A stretch of DNA of 37,274 nucleotides. Origin: Deltaproteobacteria bacterium (GTDB taxonomy: Bacteria; Desulfobacterota; Desulfobulbia; Desulfobulbales; Desulfurivibrionaceae). Positions 32,342-37,274 of this stretch are shown piece after piece (position 1 is the stretch's first letter; every line of letters begins with the position of its first letter). The notes beneath the pieces are model-generated. The model was not told the origin of the DNA. It saw only the letters and a program-made list of their open reading frames with translations, and did no database searches. The stretch covers positions 1-37,274 of the forward strand of contig JAJZRJ010000024.1 of NCBI GenBank assembly GCA_021802775.1, given 5' to 3'. Made by a program: the position numbers and the translations under genes.

Positions 32342-35300
32342 ATGATCAACTACCGCCTTCTCTTTTTTGTCTCCCTCCTGATTATCGGCTGCGCCGTCGC
32401 CGGCAAGATGCGCCTTGACATCGACACGGACCTGGCCCGTTCCTTGCCGGCCAGCGAACGGGTGATCGCCGATGCCCTGGAGATCTTCAACCACCATCCC
32501 ATTCATGACCAGGTCGCGGTGGACATCATGCTCAACCGCGATGACAAGGATGTTTTGGTCGAGGCCGGCGCATTTCTTGAACGGAAGATGACGGAAAGCG
32601 GACTTTTTGCCCAGGCCGGCACCAATGCCATGGGTGAGCTTATCCCGCGTCTTGCCCTGCATGTGGCACAGAACCTGCCTCTTCTTTTCTCCAGCGACGA
32701 TCTCCGGAAGATCGCCCCCCTTCTTGATCGCGACCGGATCAATGCGCGGGTGCACAAGCTCCATGAGGATTTGGGCAGCCTGGAGGGGGTCGGCCAGGCG
32801 GAGTTCGTCGGCCTTGACCCCTTGGGCCTGAAGGACCTGATCCTGGCGAAGATGGCGCTGCTGGCCCCTTCCATGAATGCGCAATTTTACAAGGGGCGCC
32901 TGCTGTCAGGAGACGGCCGTCATCTCCTGGTCACGGCCAGGCCGCTCTCGGCAGGCAGCAACACGGCGTCAGCCCGCTCCATTTCCGATTTTTTTGCGCA
33001 CACATCGCAGGAGATGGCCAAACGCCATGCAGCCCAGGGGATGCAGGTAACCCTGACCCCGGTGGGGGCCTATCGGGCAGCCCTTGATAATGAGCGCATG
33101 ATCCGCCATGATGTGCAGTTTGCCCTTGTGCTGTCAACAGCGGGCATCGCCCTGCTTCTGTTTTTGTCCTTTTCCAGGCCCCTGATCGGCCTGTTGTCGC
33201 TGCTCCCATCCTTTGCCGGGACAGCGGCGGCCCTTTTCGTCTATTCCCTGTTCCGTTCTTCCATCTCGATTATGGTGCTCGGTTTTGGCGGGGCCCTCAT
33301 CTCCATTACCGTGGATTACGGTATCGCCTATCTGCTTTTTCTGGACCGGCCCCATGAATCCTCGGGCAAAGAGGCCGCGCATGAGGTGCGGGTTGTCGGG
33401 ATCATGGCCATGGCGACCACTGTTGCCGCATTTCTGGTTCTCTGCGGCAGCGGGTTTCCGGTCTTTATGGAACTGGGCCTGTTCTCTTCCCTGGGCGTCC
33501 TGTTTTCCTTTCTCTTTGTCCACACCATCTTTCCAAGGATCTTTCCGGTCATGCCCGCGGGCAAGGACCGTGTTCGCCCCCTGCAAAAAATTGTTACTTT
33601 CTTCTATAGCACCGGCAAGCCAGGCGCCATTGCCGCGATTCTGCTGGCCTGCGGGCTGATCTTTTTCGCCCGCCCGCAGGTGCATGTCAGCATGAGCAGC
33701 ATGAACACGGTCAGCCAGTCCACGGAAGCGGCTGACGCCATGTTTACCGAGGTCTGGGGCAAGATCGGGGACCGGATTTTTGTGATGAATAAAGGCGATA
33801 CGGTCTCCGCCATTCAACAGAGTAACGATCTCTCCCTGGCCCGGATGGAAAAGGATGTGCAGCAAGAGATCCTGGCCGCGGCCTTTGTCCCGTCGGTGAT
33901 CTTTCCGGGCCAGGAACGGGCAGGCCAGAATATGGCCGCCTGGCATGCGTTCTGGGACACAAACAGGGTGGCGCAGGTGCAAGAGGCGCTGGGCAGCGCG
34001 GGCGCCGGGCTCGGGTTTACCCCGGACGCCTTTGCTCCTTTTTTCTCGCTGCTGGACCCCGGATTTGCCGCCCGCCCCCAGGAGATTCCCAAAGAGTACT
34101 ACGGGCTGCTGGGGATTTCGGAGAATGCGCGCGAGCCCGGGCTGATTCAGTTCCTTACCGTGACTCCGGGAAAAAAGTATGACGGCGCCGACTTCCTGGC
34201 CCGGTATGGCGGTGACACCAAGATCTTTGATTCCGCCTTTTTTACGAAGCGGTTGGCCGATCTCCTGTTTTCCACCTTTACCTCCATGCTGGTGATCATT
34301 GCCGTCAGCGTGACCCTGCTTATTTACTTGGTCTCCCTGAGCCTGCCCTTGACGGCTTTAACCATGTTGCCCTCTGCGTTTGCCTATATCTGCACCCTGG
34401 GGACCATGAACCTTCTGGGCCGCCCCCTGGATATCCCCGCGCTCATGCTGCTCTCCATCGCCATCCTCGGCATGGGCATCGACTATGCTATTTTCTGTGT
34501 GCGGGGCCACCAGCGGTACCGGGATGTTGCCCATCCCTCATTTGTCCGGGTGCGCAGCAGTGTTTTTCTCTCCGCAACCTCCACCATGATTGGCTTCGGC
34601 GTGCTCTGTTTTGCCGAACACCGCTTGCTGCAAAGCATTGGCATCGCCTCCCTGCTCGGTATCGGGTACTCCCTGCTCGGAAGTTTTCTCCTGCTGCCCC
34701 CGTTGCTGGAGGGCTACTTTTTCGGCAAAAGCACGGAAGAGCGCTGCACGGCCAAGGATCTTGCCCAATGTATCCGCCGCCGTTTCCGCACGGTTGAGGC
34801 CTATCCCCGGATGTTTGCCCGTTTCAAGCTGCGGCTTGATCCCCTGTTTGACGACCTGCCCAGGATGCTGGCCGCGAAAAAGGAGATCACAACCATTGTC
34901 GATATTGGTTGCGGCTATGGCCTTCCTGCCTGCTGGTGTCTGGAGACCTTCAAAGAGGCACGGATCATGGCCATCGAACCTGATCCGGAACGGGTGCGGG
35001 TCGCGGGGCTTGCCTTTGGCGAGCGGGGCGCCGTTACCCAAGGGTGGGCGCCGGAGATGCCAGCTGTATCGGGCAACCCGGCGGACATTGTCTTGCTGCT
35101 GGACATGCTCCATTATGTGGACGATGAAATCGCCGCGGCCATCTTCCGCAAAAGTTTTCAGATGCTGGCCGAGGGAGGGCTTGTGGTGGCCAGATGCACC
35201 CTCCGGCCATCCGGCCGGCCTTCGTGGTCCTGGCGGCTGGAGACAACGCGCATCAGGCTCTCGGGCCACAAGGCCTGGTTCCGCTCCCCGGAAAGAATGG

Positions 35301-35422
35301 CCGGGCTCCTTGCCGAGGCCGGGTTTACGGTGATCGTGCAGGAGGTCAGCGCCAATCCGGAACTGGCGTGGATAGTCGGCCAGGCAAAAAAAGAGGCCGC
35401 CGGTGCCGCGCCCATCCAGTAA
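32342..35422 (+). CDS. MMPL-type exporter fused to a C-terminal SAM methyltransferase
   Basis: The gene encodes 1026 residues. Residues 1-800 are an RND/MMPL-like predicted exporter: one helix at 5-22, a large periplasmic domain (about 25-255), five to six helices (about 258-400), helix 7 near 435, a second periplasmic domain, and a final helix bundle (about 640-795) including the acidic SIAILGMGIDYAIF segment of the proton path. Residues about 820-1020 are a class I methyltransferase with motif I VDIGCGYGLP (Asp854), an acidic end of strand 2 (IEPD) and LLLDMLHYVDD as motif IV. Such exporters occur in aryl-polyene and similar lipid clusters, where methyltransferases are usually separate. The Shine-Dalgarno sequence is weak. 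The end overlaps the deacetylase gene by 20 bases. Confidence 0.85.
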   Translation: MINYRLLFFVSLLIIGCAVAGKMRLDIDTDLARSLPASERVIADALEIFNHHPIHDQVAVDIMLNRDDKDVLVEAGAFLERKMTESGLFAQAGTNAMGELIPRLALHVAQNLPLLFSSDDLRKIAPLLDRDRINARVHKLHEDLGSLEGVGQAEFVGLDPLGLKDLILAKMALLAPSMNAQFYKGRLLSGDGRHLLVTARPLSAGSNTASARSISDFFAHTSQEMAKRHAAQGMQVTLTPVGAYRAALDNERMIRHDVQFALVLSTAGIALLLFLSFSRPLIGLLSLLPSFAGTAAALFVYSLFRSSISIMVLGFGGALISITVDYGIAYLLFLDRPHESSGKEAAHEVRVVGIMAMATTVAAFLVLCGSGFPVFMELGLFSSLGVLFSFLFVHTIFPRIFPVMPAGKDRVRPLQKIVTFFYSTGKPGAIAAILLACGLIFFARPQVHVSMSSMNTVSQSTEAADAMFTEVWGKIGDRIFVMNKGDTVSAIQQSNDLSLARMEKDVQQEILAAAFVPSVIFPGQERAGQNMAAWHAFWDTNRVAQVQEALGSAGAGLGFTPDAFAPFFSLLDPGFAARPQEIPKEYYGLLGISENAREPGLIQFLTVTPGKKYDGADFLARYGGDTKIFDSAFFTKRLADLLFSTFTSMLVIIAVSVTLLIYLVSLSLPLTALTMLPSAFAYICTLGTMNLLGRPLDIPALMLLSIAILGMGIDYAIFCVRGHQRYRDVAHPSFVRVRSSVFLSATSTMIGFGVLCFAEHRLLQSIGIASLLGIGYSLLGSFLLLPPLLEGYFFGKSTEERCTAKDLAQCIRRRFRTVEAYPRMFARFKLRLDPLFDDLPRMLAAKKEITTIVDIGCGYGLPACWCLETFKEARIMAIEPDPERVRVAGLAFGERGAVTQGWAPEMPAVSGNPADIVLLLDMLHYVDDEIAAAIFRKSFQMLAEGGLVVARCTLRPSGRPSWSWRLETTRIRLSGHKAWFRSPERMAGLLAEAGFTVIVQEVSANPELAWIVGQAKKEAAGAAPIQ

Positions 35423-36230
35423 GCCGTCTCCGGCGGAAATAAGCGGGGGTGCGGCCCTGGTGCTTGCCCTCCTGCTCTGGGTGTTCAGCCCGGTGCTGGC
35501 GCTGCTGCCCCTGTCGCTTTTTCTGCTGTCCTGTCTTGTTGCGCCTTTTCTTCCCGGCTCCGGCTTTTTTCTGCCGGTTATCAGCCGGGGCTACGCTGAT
35601 AACAAGCAGGTTGCCCTGACCTTTGATGACGGCCCATCCCCGGCATCCACCCCCATCCTGCTCGATCTTCTTGCCCGCTATAAACTGGTGGCCACCTTTT
35701 TTGTGGTGGGGCAGCAGGCAGCGGAATATCCGGAGCTGATCGCGGCAATCCTGGCGCAGGGGCACAGCATCGGCAACCACTCCTTGCGCCACGACCCGCT
35801 CCTCATGGCGCGGACGCCCAGGACGCTGCGGGAAGATATTCGCCGTACCCAGGAAATATTAACACAACAGGGGGTCAGGCCCCTTGTCTTCCGCCCCCCG
35901 GCAGGAGTCACCAATCCTCGGCTGAAAAGCGTGCTGGCCCAGGAAAACCTCATTGCCGTCGCCTTCAGCTGCAGGGCCTATGACGGCGGAAACCGCTTCA
36001 TCCGCAATCTGGCCGGCAGAATCCTCCGCCGGCTGCGGCCGGGGGACATCATCATGCTCCACGACCTCCCCCCGCAACGGCAGGCATGGTCACGCTGCTG
36101 GCAAAAAGAACTTGAGCGGCTTTTTGCCGCGTTACAAGAAAATTATCAGGTCGTTTCCCTGGAAAAAATCATCCGCCATCCCGTGATGATGAGCGAATCA
36201 GCTGGTGCTCATTGTAGAAGCAGGCCTTAG
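35403..36230 (+). CDS. Polysaccharide deacetylase (NodB domain), membrane-anchored
   Basis: The gene encodes 275 residues from GTG 35403, inside the end of the exporter gene. Two hydrophobic segments (about 15-35 and 37-50) anchor it, with the catalytic domain after residue 60. NodB motifs are complete: ALTFDDGPS with Asp75 and metal Asp76, NHSLRH with metal His126 and His130, RPPAG with Arg164, and the late GDIIMLHD. These enzymes remove N-acetyl or O-acetyl groups from sugars or lipid-linked glycans. Coupling to the exporter-methyltransferase suggests all act on one exported glyco- or lipid product. Confidence 0.9.
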   Translation: MPRPSSKPSPAEISGGAALVLALLLWVFSPVLALLPLSLFLLSCLVAPFLPGSGFFLPVISRGYADNKQVALTFDDGPSPASTPILLDLLARYKLVATFFVVGQQAAEYPELIAAILAQGHSIGNHSLRHDPLLMARTPRTLREDIRRTQEILTQQGVRPLVFRPPAGVTNPRLKSVLAQENLIAVAFSCRAYDGGNRFIRNLAGRILRRLRPGDIIMLHDLPPQRQAWSRCWQKELERLFAALQENYQVVSLEKIIRHPVMMSESAGAHCRSRP

Positions 36231-36256
36231 CGCCATCAGCAGCACCCGCAATAAAA

Positions 36257-36286
36257 ATGGGTTTAGACAATGCTGTCTAAACCCAT
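36257..36286 (-). terminator. Terminator of the former tRNA-Glu gene
   Basis: A perfect 13-bp stem (ATGGGTTTAGACA with TGTCTAAACCCAT) encloses a four-base loop. On the minus strand it is followed by TTTTTATT, so it terminates transcription coming from the tRNA fragment at 36297-36340. On the plus strand no T-run follows, so it is a weak terminator at best for the deacetylase gene. Confidence 0.75.
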
Positions 36287-36296
36287 GATATCGCTC

Positions 36297-36340
36297 TGGT
36301 GACCCCTACGGGACTCGAACCCGTGTTACCGGCGTGAGAG
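36297..36340 (-). tRNA. tRNA-Glu(CTC) 3' fragment, from anticodon loop to CCA
   Basis: The minus strand reads CTCTCAC (anticodon loop with CTC), GCCGG, GTAACA, then the T arm CGGGTTCGAGTCCCG and acceptor strand TAGGGGTCA with encoded CCA. This matches the 3' half of a bacterial tRNA-Glu. Immediately before the loop the expected CCGGC and the whole 5' half are missing and replaced by unrelated sequence. No TGACCCC partner for the acceptor stem exists nearby. The break within the anticodon loop is a usual crossover site for tyrosine integrases, so this is probably an att scar of an integrated element rather than a working tRNA. Confidence 0.75.
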
Positions 36341-36500
36341 AATGCTCTAGCTCGTACACTTCCTAGTATTTTCGAGCCATTACGTCCACCTGGCACCATC
36401 AAAAAACATCCTGTGGAACTTCAAAAGCCCACACGCGGCCCACACTATACACCAAGCTCGGAGCGGAGCCAAGATCAGGCTTTTGAATCTTCTCCTGTTC

Positions 36501-36791
36501 TCAAGCAGGAATAAGGTCAAGCAACGCCTCGGGGTGCGCGGCAGCCACCCGGAGCAAAACCCTGGCCGGACCTTCCGGTTTGCGCCTACCCTGTTCCCAA
36601 TTACGCAACGTGCCCACGCTGATTCCTATGAGCGCGGCGAACTTGTCTTGCGTCAGGCCAAACTGTGACCGCAATTCGCGCACCTCTACTTCCGGAAACT
36701 GGAACGACCTGGAGGGACGCGCATTCCCTTTCATGATGGCCGCACCCTGCTTTACGCTTGCCAGCAATTCCTGAAAATGTTTATCGTCCAT
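36501..36791 (-). CDS. HigA2-type XRE-family antitoxin
   Basis: The gene encodes 96 residues from ATG 36791, preceded by AGGAGG at six bases. The N-terminal 35 residues are the toxin-binding part, and the helix-turn-helix occupies about 52-80 (RSQFGLTQDKFAALIG and VGTLRNWEQGRRKP). It should neutralise the toxin encoded just upstream and repress the shared promoter. Toxin-first order and 11-base overlap are typical of higBA loci. Confidence 0.88.
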   Translation of the reverse strand: MDDKHFQELLASVKQGAAIMKGNARPSRSFQFPEVEVRELRSQFGLTQDKFAALIGISVGTLRNWEQGRRKPEGPARVLLRVAAAHPEALLDLIPA

Positions 36792-37104
36792 GGTATTCCT
36801 CCTCAACAATTGCTTTCAGTTGCCGCAACTGGCTGGGCGTCAGGTTATCCTGCACGTTTTTGGGGTAGATGTAGAGCAGTAAAACAACATCATCCCCGAC
36901 AAACCAATAATAGATAACCCTGCTTCCGCCGCGTTTACCACGGCCTTCTGCGGACCAGCGCAGTTTTCGCAAGCCGCCGCTTCCCGGAATCACCGCACCG
37001 GCGTCTGGACTATCCACAAGGGCCTGCTGCAAGAAGCGATATTCATCGTCTTGCAGAATACCAGCAACCAGCTTGGTAAAAATCGGGGTCTCAATAATGA
37101 CCAT
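36781..37104 (-). CDS. HigB2/RelE-like mRNA interferase toxin
   Basis: The gene encodes 107 residues from ATG 37104. The pattern SGGLRKLRW, GKRGGSRVIYYWF and LLYIYPKN matches the HigB2 branch of the RelE superfamily, ribosome-dependent mRNA endonucleases. The longer frame to 37131 is not supported, because the promoter -10 lies inside it. It is the first gene of a type II toxin-antitoxin operon on a scarred, probably mobile segment. Confidence 0.88.
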   Translation of the reverse strand: MVIIETPIFTKLVAGILQDDEYRFLQQALVDSPDAGAVIPGSGGLRKLRWSAEGRGKRGGSRVIYYWFVGDDVVLLLYIYPKNVQDNLTPSQLRQLKAIVEEEYHGR

Positions 37105-37109
37105 AATCA

Positions 37110-37138
37110 CATATACGCCATTGGCGCACAAAAGTCAA
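37110..37138 (-). promoter_or_regulatory. Toxin-antitoxin promoter with palindromic operator
   Basis: On the minus strand TTGACT (37133-37138) and TATATG (37110-37115) are spaced by 17 bases. The spacer contains the 11-bp palindrome CGCCA-T-TGGCG (37116-37126), the expected place for an antitoxin operator. The toxin ATG follows the -10 by five bases. Confidence 0.5.
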
Positions 37139-37158
37139 TCGCCTTGTTCGAAATCCTG

Positions 37159-37262
37159 AATCCGTGAGCGTTCGAGAACGGTGCAGAGGCAAGGCGGCGA
37201 CGATGTTGATGATACACCTGGTATATCAACGAGTCGCCAACGCGGCAGATGCGCCGTTATCG
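37159..37262. repeat. Hairpin repeat, copy 2 (inverted, right end lost)
   Basis: This is the reverse complement of the repeat at 668-785, starting AATCCGTGAGCGTTCGA, with a single internal difference over about 104 bases. At 37263 the match stops, and the last 14 bases of the terminal inverted repeat are replaced by GTCGCCCCGCAG up to the end of the window. The copy is either truncated or joined to other sequence there. Confidence 0.8.
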
Positions 37263-37274
37263 GTCGCCCCGCAG

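Noticed and set aside
36341-36500. A 5' half of tRNA-Glu or an integrase gene beside the tRNA fragment
   Set aside because: No sequence able to pair with the acceptor or anticodon stem is present, and both strands are closed by stops with no integrase motif.

Overview
The window is GC-rich and gene-dense. Several features fit a Desulfobacterota-type (deltaproteobacterial) anaerobe, perhaps near Desulfobulbales: abundant PAS-containing two-component proteins, a fused ADP-forming acetyl-CoA synthetase, a long class II aldolase, tandem tatA genes and a response regulator ending in a Cys-x2-Cys KIRDD-type tail. That placement is inference from gene content; no rRNA or marker gene is present to fix it.

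Left edge (1-2230). An AT-richer small lipoprotein gene with a likely frameshift is followed by a 118-bp hairpin-like repeat (668-785). The repeat has entered the 3' end of a second lipoprotein gene. Next come a tiny Lar-like zinc-ribbon gene with an in-frame TGA behind a near-consensus promoter, and a membrane methyltransferase.

Central core (2232-31798). In order, this holds ilvC with a terminator; a histidine kinase/response regulator pair; a dGTPase-like hydrolase coupled to a CBS-domain ClC transporter; and an acetate/acetyl-CoA operon. That operon comprises an AcuC-like deacetylase, an AcuB-like CBS protein, a fused ADP-forming acetate-CoA ligase, and a CoA-transferase carrying a GNAT acetyltransferase domain. 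A signalling operon follows (receiver, YjbQ, 5TM-PAS-PAS hybrid kinase, DUF6868), then a second membrane methyltransferase and an unknown gene. After these come a SulP-STAS transporter, a cupin/AEC-transporter/unknown operon ending in a gutted permease pseudogene, a lone receiver, a CDP-alcohol phosphatidyltransferase coupled to an UMF1-type MFS protein, a class II aldolase, two tatA genes, and a zinc-uptake operon (RHH/zinc-ribbon regulator, znuA, znuC, znuB).

Right edge (31799-37274). This part looks mobile or scarred. A methyltransferase gene is cut off at its SAM motif by an internally deleted ISL3-like transposase remnant. There follows a 1026-residue MMPL exporter fused to a SAM methyltransferase and overlapping a polysaccharide deacetylase, then a 3' fragment of tRNA-Glu(CTC) with its terminator, a HigB2/HigA2-type toxin-antitoxin pair, and a second, inverted copy of the hairpin repeat.

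The most interesting themes are the apparently self-contained reversible-acetylation and acetyl-CoA module, the possible selenocysteine or suppressed TGA in the Lar-like gene, the zinc-ribbon RHH regulator heading the znu operon, and the exporter-methyltransferase fusion next to an att-like tRNA scar.
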